Source of the DNA: Mycoplasmatota bacterium
GTDB lineage: Bacteria; Bacillota_I; Bacilli_A; Izemoplasmatales; Izemoplasmataceae
Direction: 5' to 3'
Assembly: GCA_030600605.1 (NCBI GenBank)
Contig: JAUVLT010000009.1
Span: 1-41,000 of the forward strand
Length of the DNA: 41,000 nt
Both the position numbers and the translations under genes were made by a program. Positions 6,826-17,981 of the stretch are shown in pieces (position 1 is the stretch's first letter; each line of letters opens with the position of its first letter). The notes beneath the pieces are model-generated. The model worked only from the letters and a program-made list of their open reading frames with translations. It searched no databases and was not told the DNA's origin.

Positions 6826-7521
6826 ATGGCTAAAAAAGGTAAAAAGTTCTTAGCTGCAGCTGCTCAAGTTGATGTATTAAAAGCTTATCCAGTAGTTGAA
6901 GCAATTGATTTACTTAAAAAAGTATCATTCGAAAAATTTGATGCATCAATTGAATTTGCTATTCGTCTAAACTTAGATCCACGTAAAGCAGAACAAAATT
7001 TACGTGGTGCAGTAGTGTTGCCACATGGTACAGGAAAAACTAAAAAGGTTTTAGTTTTTGCAAAAGGAGAAAAAGCAAAAGAAGCTGAAGAAGCAGGTGC
7101 TGACTTTGTTGGAGATCAAGAATATATTGACAAAGTATTAAAAGGTTGGTTAGGATTTGATACTGTAGTAGCTACACCAGATATGATGGCTCAAGTTGGA
7201 AAACTTGGTCGTACATTAGGACCAAAAGGCTTAATGCCAAATCCAAAAACTGGAACAGTAACTATGGATGTAACAAAAGCAATAAATGAAATTAAAGCTG
7301 GTAAAGTAGAATATAGAGTAGATAAAATAGGAAATATTAATGTAAGCATAGGAAAAGTATCTTTTGATACTAATAAAATCCTAGAAAACTTAAAAACTAT
7401 TTTTGAAACAATAGATAGATTAAGACCAGCAACTGTTAAAGGTGTATATATTGAAAATTTATCAATTGCATCTACAATGGGGCCTGGAATTAAAGTTGAC
7501 ACAGATACAATTTTAGGTTAA
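6826..7521 (+). CDS. rplA: 50S ribosomal protein L1
   Basis: 231 residues, normal length. It begins [16 protein letters not shown], with the domain II signature [20 protein letters not shown] near residues 125-144 and the conserved C-terminal [14 protein letters not shown]1 binds helices 76-78 of 23S rRNA, forms the mobile L1 stalk and in many bacteria represses its own operon by binding an mRNA mimic. AGGAGG stands at 6811-6816. Preceded by an L1-site look-alike, which supports autoregulation here. Confidence 0.97.
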   Translation: MAKKGKKFLAAAAQVDVLKAYPVVEAIDLLKKVSFEKFDASIEFAIRLNLDPRKAEQNLRGAVVLPHGTGKTKKVLVFAKGEKAKEAEEAGADFVGDQEYIDKVLKGWLGFDTVVATPDMMAQVGKLGRTLGPKGLMPNPKTGTVTMDVTKAINEIKAGKVEYRVDKIGNINVSIGKVSFDTNKILENLKTIFETIDRLRPATVKGVYIENLSIASTMGPGIKVDTDTILG

Positions 7522-7524
7522 CAT
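7496..7524 (+). promoter_or_regulatory. possible promoter of rplJ-rplL, within the end of rplA
   Basis: TTGACA (7496-7501), 17 bp, TAACAT (7519-7524). The -35 box is perfect and the -10 box matches 4 of 6. A start point near 7531 would include the whole L10 leader. Confidence 0.5.
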
Positions 7525-7544
7525 TAAAAACACAATTAAATAAA

Positions 7545-7647
7545 ACTAATGTCAAAGACTTAGGTGCTAATAATGCTTAATATCCTAACGAGATAAAAGA
7601 AAAGATAAGAATACTATCCTCTTTTGTCCAAGACATAAGAGGTTTTT
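7545..7647 (+). promoter_or_regulatory. L10 leader with attenuator-type hairpin (rplJL leader)
   Basis: The leader shows the features of the bacterial L10 leader: CAAAGAC, then a TTAGG (7560-7564)/CCTAA (7584-7588) helix enclosing TGCTAATAATGC, followed by CGAGAT. L10(L12)4 binds such sites to repress rplJL. Downstream is CCTCTT-T-TGTC-CAA-GACA-T-AAGAGG (7618-7642) running into TTTTTATTTATT, a terminator-like hairpin 38 bases before the rplJ start. Together they suggest transcription attenuation controlled by L10, as known in Bacillus. The mechanism here is inferred from structure. Confidence 0.75.
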
Positions 7648-7679
7648 ATTTATTGAAGAAACGTTTTGGAGGTGGAAGA

Positions 7680-8186
7680 GTGTCAAAACAAGCAATCGCT
7701 ATAAAAAGCGAAGAAGTTCAAGTATTAGTTGAAAAAATGCAAAGTGTTAATAGTTTTGTAGTTGTTGATTATAGTGGATTAACAGTTGAACAAGTTACTA
7801 AACTAAGAAGAGAATTAACGGCAAATGGTTGCGAATTAAAAGTAATCAAAAATAATATTACTAGAAGAGCTGCAGAAGCTGCGGGTTATTTAGAACTATC
7901 CAAATTACTTACAGGGCCAAATGCAGTCGCATTTAGTACAGTTGATAGTATATCTGCTGCAAAAGTAATTTATGAATTCTCGAAAAATAATAAAGCACTT
8001 GAATTAAAAGTGGGTGTTGTTGATGGTGAATACATGAACAATGAAAAAATCCTGCAAATTGCAACAATTCCAACAAGAGAAGTATTACTTACAATGATCG
8101 CTGCTGGAATTTTACAACCAATCAAGGAAGTTGCAATAGCAATTAATTTACACATTGAAAATTTAGAAGAAAGTTCACAAGAATAA
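7680..8186 (+). CDS. rplJ: 50S ribosomal protein L10
   Basis: 168 residues, the usual size. The N-terminal rRNA-binding domain includes FVVVDYSGLTVEQVTKLRRE and NNITRRAAE; the C-terminal helix, which carries L7/L12 dimers, ends EVAIAINLHIENLEESSQE. GTG at 7680 is chosen as start because GGAGG (7668-7672) lies seven bases upstream; a TTG at 7653 is in frame but sits in the attenuator's T tract. L10 is the base of the L12 stalk that recruits elongation factors. Cotranscribed with rplL 15 bases downstream. Confidence 0.95.
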   Translation: MSKQAIAIKSEEVQVLVEKMQSVNSFVVVDYSGLTVEQVTKLRRELTANGCELKVIKNNITRRAAEAAGYLELSKLLTGPNAVAFSTVDSISAAKVIYEFSKNNKALELKVGVVDGEYMNNEKILQIATIPTREVLLTMIAAGILQPIKEVAIAINLHIENLEESSQE

Positions 8187-8201
8187 TAGGAGGAATTAAT
8201 C

Positions 8202-8564
8202 ATGGCAAAATTAAATAACGCTGACATTATTGAAGCATTAAAAGAAAAAACATTATTAGAATTAAAAGAATTAGTTGACTTAATGAAAGAAGAATTTGGT
8301 GTAGATCCAAGTGCAGTTGCTGTAGCAGCTCCTGTAGCAGAAGATTCAGGACCAACTGAAGTATCAGTTATATTAGAAAGCCCAGGACAGAAAAAAATTG
8401 CAGTTATCAAAGTGGTTAGAGAATTAACTGGATTAGGTTTAAAAGAAGCTAAAGGTGTAGTAGATGCTGCTCCTACAGCTGTAAAAGAAAACCTTAAACC
8501 TGAAGAAGCTGAAGAAATAAAAGAAAAATTAGAAGAAGCTGGAGCAATAGTAACTATTAAATAA
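8202..8564 (+). CDS. rplL: 50S ribosomal protein L7/L12
   Basis: 120 residues with the N-terminal dimerisation helices, a short Ala-rich hinge ([14 protein letters not shown], about residues 45-58) and the C-terminal factor-binding domain with [20 protein letters not shown]. The dimer binds L10 and recruits EF-Tu, EF-G and release factors. A strong AGGAGG precedes it. The terminator at 8581 probably reduces read-through into rsmC-rpoB and so sets a stoichiometric surplus of L12. Confidence 0.97.
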   Translation: MAKLNNADIIEALKEKTLLELKELVDLMKEEFGVDPSAVAVAAPVAEDSGPTEVSVILESPGQKKIAVIKVVRELTGLGLKEAKGVVDAAPTAVKENLKPEEAEEIKEKLEEAGAIVTIK

Positions 8565-8580
8565 TTACTATGTTCAACAT

Positions 8581-8607
8581 AACCTGAGTGAAAACTCAGG
8601 TTTTTGA
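8581..8607 (+). terminator. intrinsic terminator after rplL
   Basis: A 9-bp perfect stem, AACCTGAGT/ACTCAGGTT, is closed by a GAAA tetraloop (8581-8602) and followed by a short T run. It lies between rplL and rsmC-rpoB, where a partial terminator is common. Confidence 0.8.
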
Positions 8608-8642
8608 CTTTTCACACACTATCGGAAAATGGAGATGATAAT

Positions 8643-9245
8643 ATGGTTCACTATTTTTCTGAAGATAATGATAATCTTAAAAGCAATCCACAAGTGATTG
8701 CTTTTAGTGTTAATAATATATCTTTTAAATTCAATACCGATAGTGGTGTGTTTTCCAAAAATAACTTCGATAGAGGTACTCAAATTCTATTGAAGTATCT
8801 TGTTGTAAATAAATCACATAAGACAGCATTGGACCTAGGTTGTGGCTATGGAGTAATTGGGATTTATTTAAATAAAGTATACAATCTAAAAATTGATATG
8901 GTAGACATAAACAAAAGAGCCGTTCAATTATCAAAATCAAATGTTGAATTAAATGGTACTACTGCAGATGTTTTTATAAGTGATGGATTTGAAAGCATTA
9001 CAAGTAAGTACGATTTAATTGTTACTAATCCACCAATCAGAGCTGGGAAAGAGATCATCTATCGCTTTTTTGAAAATGCAGCTAAATATTTAAACCCTGA
9101 TGGTGAGTTTTATCTTGTTATTAATAAAAAACATGGTGCAGATTCCGCACTAAAAAAACTAAATAGCATATATAGAAGTGTTGAAATAGTTAATAGAAAA
9201 AAAGGATTTCAAGTTATTAAATGTAAAAATCAATTGACTATTTGA
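8643..9245 (+). CDS. YbxB/RsmC-like 16S rRNA (guanine-N2) methyltransferase
   Basis: 200 residues, a class I SAM-dependent methyltransferase domain. The SAM-binding motif is LDLGCGYGVIGIYL (about residues 61-74), followed by DMVDIN, and the catalytic NPP motif is VTNPPIRAGK. This is the layout of RsmC/RlmG guanine-N2 methyltransferases, which methylate small-subunit rRNA (G1207 in E. coli). B. subtilis ybxB occupies the same place between rplL and rpoB. ATG at 8643 is preceded by GGAGATGA; an upstream in-frame start at 8604 overlaps the rplL terminator. Exact target not proved. Confidence 0.88.
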   Translation: MVHYFSEDNDNLKSNPQVIAFSVNNISFKFNTDSGVFSKNNFDRGTQILLKYLVVNKSHKTALDLGCGYGVIGIYLNKVYNLKIDMVDINKRAVQLSKSNVELNGTTADVFISDGFESITSKYDLIVTNPPIRAGKEIIYRFFENAAKYLNPDGEFYLVINKKHGADSALKKLNSIYRSVEIVNRKKGFQVIKCKNQLTI

Positions 9246-9270
9246 CAGAATTATGATATTATATTAAATT
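9242..9270 (+). promoter_or_regulatory. promoter of rpoB-rpoC
   Basis: TTGACA (9242-9247) overlaps the rsmC stop; then 17 bp and TAAATT (9265-9270). The same TAAATT -10 with 17-bp spacing occurs before rpmG. A TTGACT at 9234 is an alternative -35. The leader downstream holds a GC-rich patch, CGCGCGC, before T6. Confidence 0.5.
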
Positions 9271-9333
9271 GCCAAATCGCGCGCTTTTTTGCGTTGTAGG
9301 TATGTTTTTATCAAAAAAAATGGGGTGAAGTTT

Positions 9334-12300
9334 GTGAGTTTCAATTTAGTAAAATACGGTGCAAAAAGAGAGAGACGAAACTATTCGAAAGTTAAGTCTA
9401 ATATTGAGTTACCAGACCTTATTAAGGTCCAAACAGAATCATTTAATTGGTTTGTCCAAAATGGATTAGCAGAATTATTTAGAGATATTTCCCCAATCCA
9501 GAACTTTACAGAGAATATTGAATTATATTTTGAGGATTATATATTTGATGAACCAAAATATAATGTTGCTCAAACTAAAGAGAAAGATATGACTTACTCT
9601 AAACCATTACGTGTTAACGTTAAACTTGTAAACAAAGATACAGGAGAAATTAAGCAACAAAAGATATTTATGGGAGATTTTCCAATTATGTCGTCGACTG
9701 GATCATTTATAGTTAATGGAAGTGAACGCGTAATTGTTTCACAAATAGTAAGAAGTGCTGGTGTTTTCTTTAGTGAAAATATTGATAAGAAAACTTTAAA
9801 AAGTAAATTCTTAGGACAAGTTATTCCAACAAGGGGTGCTTGGTTAGAATATGAAATTGGTTCAAAAGATGTTCTTTTTGTCAAATTGGACCGTAGTAAA
9901 AAAATTGCCCTAACAACTCTTTTAAGAGCGTTAGGTTTTTCTAGTGAAAAACAAATCACTGAAACATATGGAGAATCTGATAACTTAAGTTTAACTTTTG
10001 CTAAAGATCCTACAAGTAATTGTATTGAAGCAATTAAAGAAGTATATTCAAAACTTCGTCAAGGTGAAACAGCTACTGAAGAAGGAGCTAAAGCTTTCTT
10101 AGTGAGTCGTTTATTTGATGCTAAGAGATATGATCTTGCTGAAGTTGGACGTTATAAAATTAATAAGAAACTTGATGTTTTAAATCGTGTATTCGATAAA
10201 GAACTTGTCAATGATTTAGTGGATCCTGAAACTGGAGAAGTAATCATTGAAAAAAATCAAGAAATTACAAAAACAATGATTGAAGTTTTAAAAGAATATC
10301 GTCACTTATTTACATTTAAGGTTCCTGGAGTGGGAGCTTACGATCTTGAATATGCATTTTTAGATCAACAAAGTGTATTTAGAAGCGCCGAAGTAAATGA
10401 TGTGAAATTATTTGATTATATAGCTGATGAAGAATTATTAGAAGATATTAAAAATCAAGAATTTAAGACTGCAAAAGAATACTTTAAAGGGTATTTAAAA
10501 TCAATTGCTAAAACAGAAAAAATATTAACTGAAGAAATGGGTAAAACATTTGTTAAGGAATTGAAAGATGGATATGAAACTACTTTACAAAATGAAAATA
10601 TATATTTTGAATTAGCTGAAATTGAAGTATTAGAAGTGTTTACTAAAAATAGAGATAATGAAATTATTAAAGTGAAGCTTATCGGTAACAATTCTTATGA
10701 AGACAAAGTACATATTGTACCTTCTGATATCATTTCATCTATTTCATATTATTTAAATCTATTTGTTGGTATTGGAAAATTAGATGATATTGATCATTTA
10801 GGAAACAGACGTCTAAGATTAATTGGAGAATTATTAAAAAACCAATTTAGAATTGGACTTACAAAAATGGAAAAAAATGTAAAGGATCGTATGTCAACAA
10901 AAGATCCTGAAGAAATAACTCCACAAAACTTAATTAACATTAGACCACTTACCTCTTCATTAAAAGAGTTTTTTGGAAGTAGCCAGTTATCACAATTCAT
11001 GGCTCAAACAAATCCTCTTGATGAATTAACACATAAACGTCGTATTTCTGCTCTTGGGCCTGGAGGGTTAACTAGAGATCGCGCAGGATTTGAAGTTCGT
11101 GACGTTCATCATTCGCATTATGGTCGAATTTGTCCTATCGAAACACCTGAAGGACAAAACATTGGACTAATCAACAGTTTAGCTTCTTATGTAAGAGTAA
11201 ATAAATATGGGTTTATGGAAACACCATACTTAAAAATTAATCAAACATCTGATGGAATAGCAAAAGTTACTGATGAAATAGTTTATCTATCAGCTGATGA
11301 AGAAGAAAAATACATAATTGGGCAAGGAAATTTAGTTGTTAACGATAATAAAGAAATTGTTTATGAATCAGTAGTTGCTAGATTCCAAGGTGAAACAAAA
11401 ATGCACTATCGTACAACTGTTGAATTAATGGATGTTTCTCCAAAACAAATTGTTTCAATTTCAACTGCTTGTATCCCGTTTTTAGAACACGATGATGCTA
11501 ATCGTGCATTGATGGGTGCAAACATGCAACGACAAGCAATTCCGTTACTTATTCCTGAAGCAGCATATGTTGCTACAGGTATAGAATATAAAGCTGCTCA
11601 TGATTCAGGGTCTTGTGTGATTGCTGAAAATGATGGAGAAGTTCAATATGTAGATGGAAAAACAATCAAAATTAAACAAAAAAATGGTTCAATTGATGAA
11701 TATAAATTAGAAAAATTCAAAAGATCAAACCAAGGTACTTGTATTAATCAGACACCAATTGTAGAAATTGGTGATTCAGTTAATAAAGGAGAGATTATCA
11801 CTGATGGTCCTTCAATGGATGCTGGTGAACTTGCTCTTGGGAGAAATGTTGTAGTTGGGTTTATGACATGGAACGGATATAACTATGAAGATGCAATTAT
11901 CATGTCTGAACGTTTGGTTAAAGAAGATGTTTATACTTCAATTCATATTGAGAAATATGAAATAGAAGCTCGTGATACAAAACTTGGTAAAGAAGAGATT
12001 ACAAGAGAAATTCCTAATGTTGGAGATGAAGGTCGTAAATATTTAGATGACATTGGAATTGTTATTCCTGGTGCTGAAGTATTTGAAGGAGATATCTTAG
12101 TTGGTAAGGTAACACCTAAAGGACAAACAGATCCAACTCCAGAAGATAAATTATTACTAGCTATTTTTGGTGAAAAATCACGTGAAGTTAGAGATACAAG
12201 TTTACGTGTTCCTCATGGTGGTGGTGGAATTGTGCACAGTGTAAAACACTTTAAACGTGCCAATAAAGATGAACTATCTCCAGGAGTAAATGAAGTAGTT

Positions 12301-13098
12301 AGAATTTATATTGTTCAAAAACGCAAAATTAATGAAGGCGATAAAATGGCAGGGCGTCACGGTAATAAAGGAGTTATTTCTAAAATATTACCAATGGAAG
12401 ATATGCCATATATGGAAGATGGAACACCAATTGATATAATGCTTAATCCACTTGGAGTACCTTCACGTATGAATATTGGACAAGTATTAGAATTGCATCT
12501 AGGAATAGCTGCTAAAAAACTTGGAGTGCATATCGCTACTCCAGTATTTGATGGTGTAACAAGTCAAGATTTAAGAGATATTATCAAAGAAGCAAAAATG
12601 CCAGCTGATGGTAAACAAGTTCTTTATTCAGGATTAACTGGAGAATCTTATGATAATCGTATTAGTGTTGGAGTTATGTATATGATTAAATTAGACCACA
12701 TGGTTGATGATAAATTACATGCTCGTTCAGTGGGACCATATACTTTGGTTACACAACAACCAATGGGTGGTAAAGCTCAAAATGGTGGACAACGTTTTGG
12801 AGAAATGGAAGTATGGGCATTAGAAGCATATGGTGCAGCTTACTCATTACAAGAAATGTTAACGGTTAAATCAGATGATATCATTGGAAGAAATAAAGTA
12901 TTTAGAGCTATTGTTGATGGAAAAAGTATTCCTGAACCAAGCTTACCAGAATCATTCAGAGTATTAACCAGAGAATTACAAGCATTAGGTATTTATGTTG
13001 AATTAATTAATAAAAAAACTGGTGTTAATGAAGCAAATAAAAGTTTAGTAGATGAAGATTCAGAAGACTATATTACAAAATATGGCTTTCAATCTTAG
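9334..13098 (+). CDS. rpoB: DNA-directed RNA polymerase beta subunit
   Basis: 1254 residues from the GTG at 9334, which is five bases after GGGGTGA (9322-9328). It contains the fork-loop and rifampicin-pocket segment ([10 protein letters not shown] near residues 547-556, then [20 protein letters not shown]), the core [12 protein letters not shown] block, [15 protein letters not shown] and the C-terminal [20 protein letters not shown]. It forms half of the polymerase active cleft. Oddity: residue 557 is Ala where E. coli has Asp516, a rifampicin contact, and the usual PEGPNIG reads PEGQNIG. A longer in-frame reading from 9289 has no ribosome binding site. rpoC follows 16 bases on. Confidence 0.97.
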   Translation: MSFNLVKYGAKRERRNYSKVKSNIELPDLIKVQTESFNWFVQNGLAELFRDISPIQNFTENIELYFEDYIFDEPKYNVAQTKEKDMTYSKPLRVNVKLVNKDTGEIKQQKIFMGDFPIMSSTGSFIVNGSERVIVSQIVRSAGVFFSENIDKKTLKSKFLGQVIPTRGAWLEYEIGSKDVLFVKLDRSKKIALTTLLRALGFSSEKQITETYGESDNLSLTFAKDPTSNCIEAIKEVYSKLRQGETATEEGAKAFLVSRLFDAKRYDLAEVGRYKINKKLDVLNRVFDKELVNDLVDPETGEVIIEKNQEITKTMIEVLKEYRHLFTFKVPGVGAYDLEYAFLDQQSVFRSAEVNDVKLFDYIADEELLEDIKNQEFKTAKEYFKGYLKSIAKTEKILTEEMGKTFVKELKDGYETTLQNENIYFELAEIEVLEVFTKNRDNEIIKVKLIGNNSYEDKVHIVPSDIISSISYYLNLFVGIGKLDDIDHLGNRRLRLIGELLKNQFRIGLTKMEKNVKDRMSTKDPEEITPQNLINIRPLTSSLKEFFGSSQLSQFMAQTNPLDELTHKRRISALGPGGLTRDRAGFEVRDVHHSHYGRICPIETPEGQNIGLINSLASYVRVNKYGFMETPYLKINQTSDGIAKVTDEIVYLSADEEEKYIIGQGNLVVNDNKEIVYESVVARFQGETKMHYRTTVELMDVSPKQIVSISTACIPFLEHDDANRALMGANMQRQAIPLLIPEAAYVATGIEYKAAHDSGSCVIAENDGEVQYVDGKTIKIKQKNGSIDEYKLEKFKRSNQGTCINQTPIVEIGDSVNKGEIITDGPSMDAGELALGRNVVVGFMTWNGYNYEDAIIMSERLVKEDVYTSIHIEKYEIEARDTKLGKEEITREIPNVGDEGRKYLDDIGIVIPGAEVFEGDILVGKVTPKGQTDPTPEDKLLLAIFGEKSREVRDTSLRVPHGGGGIVHSVKHFKRANKDELSPGVNEVVRIYIVQKRKINEGDKMAGRHGNKGVISKILPMEDMPYMEDGTPIDIMLNPLGVPSRMNIGQVLELHLGIAAKKLGVHIATPVFDGVTSQDLRDIIKEAKMPADGKQVLYSGLTGESYDNRISVGVMYMIKLDHMVDDKLHARSVGPYTLVTQQPMGGKAQNGGQRFGEMEVWALEAYGAAYSLQEMLTVKSDDIIGRNKVFRAIVDGKSIPEPSLPESFRVLTRELQALGIYVELINKKTGVNEANKSLVDEDSEDYITKYGFQS

Positions 13099-13114
13099 AA
13101 AGTAGGGTGATTTT

Positions 13115-16100
13115 ATGAGTCAAATATTTTCACATTATAAAATTAGATTAGCCTCTCCAGAAGAAATTAGAGGATGGTCATTTGGTGAAGTAAAAAAACA
13201 CGAAACTATTAATTACCGTACTTTAAAACCTGAGAAAGACGGTTTGTTTTGTGAAGTAATCTTTGGTCCAACCAAAGATTATCAATGTGCATGTAGCAAT
13301 AAATCAAAAAGAAGCTCGCATACAGGAAAAAAATGTCCTGTTTGTGGTGTTGAAATCACAGAAAGTAAAGTCCGCAGAGAAAGAATGGGACATATTGAAT
13401 TAGCAGCTCCTGTTGTTCATACTTGGTATTTAAGAAATTCTCCATCTCGTTTAGCTACTTTACTAGCTATAAAAGCAAAAGACTTAGAAGAAGTTGTTTA
13501 TCTTGCATCATACATCGTAATTGATTCAGGAGATACAGACCTTACATTTAAACAAATTTTAAGTGAAGCAGAATATTCTAAAAAGTATATGGAATACGGT
13601 AACCGTTTCAAAGCTCTAACAGGTGCAGAAGCAGTTAAGGTATTACTAAGAAAATTAGATTTGAAGAAAGAGTCATTACAACTAAGAAGAGATTTACCAA
13701 CTGCTTCAAAACAAAAACGTGAAAAAATTATTAAGAGATTAGAGATTGTTGAAGCGTTTATTCACTCAGATAATAATCCTGAATGGATGGTATTAGATGT
13801 ATTACCTGTAATACCTCCAGAGCTTCGTCCGATGGTTCAATTAGATGGTGGACGTTTTGCAACAACAGATTTAAACGATTTATATCGTCGTATTTTAAAC
13901 CGTAATAATCGTCTTAAAAGACAATTCGAACAAAATGCTCCACATTTAATTACTAAAAATGAGAAACGCATGCTTCAAGAAGCTGTGGATGCATTAATTG
14001 ATAATTCTAAACGCGGTCGTAAAGTAGTTGTTGAAAAGAATAGACCATTAAAATCATTAAGTGATTTATTGCGTGGGAAACAAGGCCGTTTCCGTCAAAA
14101 CCTACTTGGAAAACGTGTTGATTATTCAGGACGCTCAGTAATTGTTGTTGGGCCATCACTTGAAATGTACCAATGTGGATTACCAAAAGAAATGGCAGTA
14201 ACATTATTTAAACCATTTGTAATAAAAGAATTAATCGCACGTGATATAGCTTCAAATATAAGAAGCGCAAAAAGAATGATTGAATCATTAAAAGATGACA
14301 GAATTTGGAATGTTGTAGAAGATGTAATTAGAGAACATCCAGTAATGTTAAATCGTGCTCCTACTCTTCACAGACTAGGTATTCAAGCATTTGAACCGAT
14401 TTTAGTTGAAGGAAAAGCTATTAGACTTCATCCATTAGTTACAACAGCATTTAATGCTGACTTTGATGGAGACCAAATGGCAATTCATGTTCCTTTAAGT
14501 GAAGAAGCTCAAGCAGAAGCAAGAGTGTTAATGTTAGCTTCAAATAATATATTAAATCCAAAAGATGGTAAACCTATCGTTACTCCATCACAAGACATGG
14601 TATTAGGTAATTATTATTTAACACTAGAAGAAAAAGATGGACCTGGAGAAGGAAAAGTATTCTTTGATTATGATGAAGTAACATTAGCTTATGAAAATAA
14701 GATAATTTCTTTACATTCAAGAATAGCTATGAGAGGTAGATCACTAGGAAATGCCCCACTTACCGAAGAACAAAAAAACGGGTATTTAATCACAACTTAT
14801 GGTAAATTAACATTTAATCAAATTTTACCAAGAAGTTTTGCTTATTTGAATGAACCAACATTAGTGAATTTGCAAAAACAAAAAGATTCTGAAACGAATG
14901 AAGAAAGATATATTACTCCAAGTAAGTATTTCGTTCCTAAAGGAACAGATATTAAAGGATACATAAAAAAACAACCGCTTGTATCACCATTTAAAAAAGG
15001 ATTCTTATCACAAGTTATTAGTGAAGTATTTATTCAATTTAAAATTAATGAAACCTCAAAAATGCTAGATAAATTAAAGAACTTAGGATTTAAATATTCA
15101 ACACAAGCTGGTATTACGGTATCTGCTGCAGATGTAAAAGTTTATTCTGGTAAAAAAATAGAAGTTGAAAGAACTGAAAAATTAGTAGAAGAATTATACA
15201 ACCAATATGAAATGGGATTACTTACTGATTATGAACGATATAAATTAGTTGTTAAAGAGTGGGCTGAAGTAAAAGACAGAATCCAAACAGGATTAATAGC
15301 TGAGCTTACAAATGATAATCATATATTCATGATGAGTGATTCTGGTGCTCGTGGTAATGCATCGAACTTTACACAGTTAGCAGGTATTCGTGGTTCAATG
15401 GCAAATACTAAACGTGAAGGATTAAATACTGCATACAACATAAAAGCGGGAATTAAATCAACAATTGAATTACCAGTTAAATCATCGTTTATTGAAGGAT
15501 TAACAATGAGTGAGTTCTTTATATCTACTCATGGGGCTCGTAAAGGTTCTACTGATACAGCCTTAAAAACTGCCGACTCAGGATATTTAACAAGACGCTT
15601 AGTTGATGTAAGTCAAGATTTAGTTATTACTGAAGAAGACTGTCATACGAATAAAGGTACAACAATTAGAGCTATCACTCACGATAGTGATGGGAAAGAG
15701 ATTGTTCCATTCATTGATAGATTAATTGGACGCTATACTATTGAAACAGTTATTCATCCAAAAACAAAAGATGTAATTTTAGAAAATAATGGATATATAA
15801 CTGATGAAATTGCTAAATATATAGTTGATGCCGGAATTAAAGAATTAAAAATTAGAAGTGTTTTAACTTGTGATTCTAAATCAGGTATCTGTAAAAAGTG
15901 TTATGGACAAAACTTATCAACTGGAGATAAAGTTGAAGTTGGAGAAAGTATTGGGATTATCGCTGCTCAATCAATTGGTGAACCAGGAACACAATTAACA
16001 ATGCGTACTTTCCATACTGGAGGAGTAGCAGGTTCGGATATAACTCAAGGACTTCCACGTATTCAAGAATTATTTGAAGCACGTACACCTAAAGGTAAAG

Positions 16101-16819
16101 CTGTAATTAGTGAATATGACGGTATAATTTCCGATATTGAAGTTGTCGAAGAAAGATTTAAAGTTACAGTTGAAAATAAATTAGAAAAAATAGTTTATGA
16201 AACTAATAGTGGTGTTACTTTATTGATTGATGAAGGCCAAAAAGTAGTCGCAGGACAAAAAATTACTGACGGTTCTATTGATCCTAAACAATTATTAAAA
16301 GCCACTGATTCTGAAACTGTACATCAATATATTTTAAAAGAAGTACAAAAAGTATATCGCGCTCAAGGTATTGAAATTTCTGATAAGCATATTGAAGTTA
16401 TTATCCATCAAATGATGAGAAAACTAAATATTATATTAGAGGGAGATACTAAATTATTACCAGGTGCGCAAGTATCAGTAAAAGAATTTATAAGAGAAAA
16501 TGAAGAAATCTTAAAAGCAGGAAAAAGACCAGCAATTGGACGCCCAGTATTACTCGGTATTACAAGATCAAGTTTACGAAGTGATTCATTCTTAAGTGCC
16601 GCTTCGTTCCAAGAAACTACTCGTGTATTAACTGATGCTGCTATTAGAGCTAAGGTTGATGATTTAGTAGGACTTAAAGAAAATGTAATTATTGGTGGAT
16701 TAATACCTGCGGGGACGGGAATCTTAAAAGATACATTCTTTGATTTCGATAAACCTGTTGAAGAAGTTGAAGAAGAGGATGTAAATCCGTTTATTATTGG
16801 TGATTTAGACCTTAAGTAA
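13115..16819 (+). CDS. rpoC: DNA-directed RNA polymerase beta' subunit
   Basis: 1234 residues. The N-terminal zinc ribbon is C58, C60, C74 and C77. The catalytic NADFDGDQM is at residues 447-455, with Asp449, 451 and 453 binding the active-site magnesium. The second zinc site is [13 protein letters not shown], just before the bridge/trigger region ([32 protein letters not shown]). It makes up the other half of the catalytic cleft, the clamp and the secondary channel. It starts after AGGGTGA, is cotranscribed with rpoB, and is ended by a hairpin at 16827. Confidence 0.98.
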   Translation: MSQIFSHYKIRLASPEEIRGWSFGEVKKHETINYRTLKPEKDGLFCEVIFGPTKDYQCACSNKSKRSSHTGKKCPVCGVEITESKVRRERMGHIELAAPVVHTWYLRNSPSRLATLLAIKAKDLEEVVYLASYIVIDSGDTDLTFKQILSEAEYSKKYMEYGNRFKALTGAEAVKVLLRKLDLKKESLQLRRDLPTASKQKREKIIKRLEIVEAFIHSDNNPEWMVLDVLPVIPPELRPMVQLDGGRFATTDLNDLYRRILNRNNRLKRQFEQNAPHLITKNEKRMLQEAVDALIDNSKRGRKVVVEKNRPLKSLSDLLRGKQGRFRQNLLGKRVDYSGRSVIVVGPSLEMYQCGLPKEMAVTLFKPFVIKELIARDIASNIRSAKRMIESLKDDRIWNVVEDVIREHPVMLNRAPTLHRLGIQAFEPILVEGKAIRLHPLVTTAFNADFDGDQMAIHVPLSEEAQAEARVLMLASNNILNPKDGKPIVTPSQDMVLGNYYLTLEEKDGPGEGKVFFDYDEVTLAYENKIISLHSRIAMRGRSLGNAPLTEEQKNGYLITTYGKLTFNQILPRSFAYLNEPTLVNLQKQKDSETNEERYITPSKYFVPKGTDIKGYIKKQPLVSPFKKGFLSQVISEVFIQFKINETSKMLDKLKNLGFKYSTQAGITVSAADVKVYSGKKIEVERTEKLVEELYNQYEMGLLTDYERYKLVVKEWAEVKDRIQTGLIAELTNDNHIFMMSDSGARGNASNFTQLAGIRGSMANTKREGLNTAYNIKAGIKSTIELPVKSSFIEGLTMSEFFISTHGARKGSTDTALKTADSGYLTRRLVDVSQDLVITEEDCHTNKGTTIRAITHDSDGKEIVPFIDRLIGRYTIETVIHPKTKDVILENNGYITDEIAKYIVDAGIKELKIRSVLTCDSKSGICKKCYGQNLSTGDKVEVGESIGIIAAQSIGEPGTQLTMRTFHTGGVAGSDITQGLPRIQELFEARTPKGKAVISEYDGIISDIEVVEERFKVTVENKLEKIVYETNSGVTLLIDEGQKVVAGQKITDGSIDPKQLLKATDSETVHQYILKEVQKVYRAQGIEISDKHIEVIIHQMMRKLNIILEGDTKLLPGAQVSVKEFIRENEEILKAGKRPAIGRPVLLGITRSSLRSDSFLSAASFQETTRVLTDAAIRAKVDDLVGLKENVIIGGLIPAGTGILKDTFFDFDKPVEEVEEEDVNPFIIGDLDLK

Positions 16820-16826
16820 ATTATTT

Positions 16827-16856
16827 AAGCCTGTCAACTGTGACAGGCTTTTATAT
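16827..16856 (+). terminator. intrinsic terminator after rpoC
   Basis: A perfect 10-bp stem, AAGCCTGTCA (16827-16836)/TGACAGGCTT (16841-16850), with a 4-nt loop, then TTATATT. The T tract is weak. Confidence 0.75.
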
Positions 16857-16914
16857 TGAAAAAAAGTGGTATTTAAACATCGAAAAATAAAAATAAATAA
16901 AATAAACATATTTA

Positions 16915-16943
16915 TTGACACGCCTGCATATGTGGTATATAAT
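16915..16943 (+). promoter_or_regulatory. consensus promoter of the str operon (rpsL-rpsG-fusA)
   Basis: Perfect TTGACA (16915-16920), a 17-bp spacer and perfect TATAAT (16938-16943). The strongest promoter in the window by sequence match. Confidence 0.92.
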
Positions 16944-16949
16944 ATATTT

Positions 16950-17040
16950 GCAATTTAGTAATAGAATACAGGGTTTATCGCTTAAACCTTAGATTTTATA
17001 ACAAAATCGAACCACCTGGTAGTGTGGAACATAAATAGAG
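16950..17040 (+). promoter_or_regulatory. structured 5' leader of the str operon
   Basis: About 105 bases lie between the predicted start point and rpsL. Three small hairpins can be drawn: GGTTTA (16972-16977)/TAAACC (16983-16988), GATTTT (16992-16997)/AAAATC (17003-17008) and CCAC (17012-17015)/GTGG (17024-17027). A ribosomal-protein-responsive leader is plausible, but I do not recognise a named family. Confidence 0.35.
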
Positions 17041-17055
17041 AGGAGGAAACTATTA

Positions 17056-17463
17056 ATGCCTACAATCAATCAGTTAGTAAGAAAAGGAAGAAAAAACAAA
17101 GTTAAAAAGTCTAAATCACGTCATTTAAATGTTGGATATAACTCACTTAAAAAAGAATCAAAATATCAAGCGAGTCCACAAAAACGTGGCGTTTGTACAC
17201 GTGTTGCTACAATGACACCAAAAAAACCTAACTCAGCACTTCGTAAATATGCTCGTGTTAGATTATCAAATGGAATTGAAGTAACTGCGTATATCCCAGG
17301 AATCGGACATAAACTACAAGAACATAGTGTAGTATTAATTCGTGGTGGACGTGTTAAAGATTTACCTGGTGTAAGATATCACATTATTCGTGGTACATTA
17401 GATACTACGGGAGTAGAAAATAGAAAACAAAGTCGCTCTAAGTATGGAGCAAAAAAAGCATAA
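17056..17463 (+). CDS. rpsL: 30S ribosomal protein S12
   Basis: 135 residues, close to the usual 137. It contains [17 protein letters not shown] and [21 protein letters not shown], both universal. S12 lies at the decoding centre. The two lysines whose changes give streptomycin resistance in E. coli (in [11 protein letters not shown] and GRVKDLPG) are the sensitive form. Strong GAGGAGG upstream. First gene of the str operon behind a consensus promoter. Confidence 0.98.
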   Translation: MPTINQLVRKGRKNKVKKSKSRHLNVGYNSLKKESKYQASPQKRGVCTRVATMTPKKPNSALRKYARVRLSNGIEVTAYIPGIGHKLQEHSVVLIRGGRVKDLPGVRYHIIRGTLDTTGVENRKQSRSKYGAKKA

Positions 17464-17495
17464 TATAATTTATAGTTTGAAAGGAGGAATTAATT

Positions 17496-17966
17496 ATGCC
17501 TCGTAAAGGTCATATAGCAAAAAGAGATGTATTACCTGATCCAATGTATAATTCAAAATTAGTTACAAAACTAATTAACAATATCATGTTGGATGGAAAA
17601 AAAGGAACTGCTCAAAAAATATTATATGGAGCGTTCAAAAAAGTTGAAGATGTTACTAATCAACCCCCAATTGAAGTATTCGAAGAAGCTTTAAATAATG
17701 TTATGCCAACATTTGAAGTTAAAGGGAGAAGAATTGGTGGACAAAACTATCAAGTACCTGTAGAAGTAAGAGATGAAAGACGTTATACTTTAGGACTTAG
17801 ATGGATGACACAATATGCAAGATTAAGAAATGAGAAAACGATGGAGGAAAGATTAGCCAAAGAAATTATTGATGCAAGCCAAGGAATTGGAGCTTCTGTT
17901 AAGAAGAAAGAAGATATCCATAGAATGGCTGAAGCCAATAAGGCGTTTGCTCATTATCGTTGGTAG
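17496..17966 (+). CDS. rpsG: 30S ribosomal protein S7
   Basis: 156 residues, the standard length. It begins [20 protein letters not shown], contains the conserved [16 protein letters not shown] block, and ends [13 protein letters not shown]7 nucleates assembly of the 30S head and contacts the E-site tRNA. In many bacteria it represses the str operon. AAAGGAGGAA precedes the ATG. It sits 32 bases after rpsL and 15 bases before fusA. Confidence 0.98.
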   Translation: MPRKGHIAKRDVLPDPMYNSKLVTKLINNIMLDGKKGTAQKILYGAFKKVEDVTNQPPIEVFEEALNNVMPTFEVKGRRIGGQNYQVPVEVRDERRYTLGLRWMTQYARLRNEKTMEERLAKEIIDASQGIGASVKKKEDIHRMAEANKAFAHYRW

Positions 17967-17981
17967 AAAGGAGATATCATA

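Noticed and set aside
7191-7502. Possible 103-residue - strand gene inside rplA
   Set aside because: It is an opposite-strand reading of highly conserved L1 sequence. Similar open readings inside rplJ, rpoB, rpoC, fusA, ychF, phzF and prfA were dropped for the same reason.
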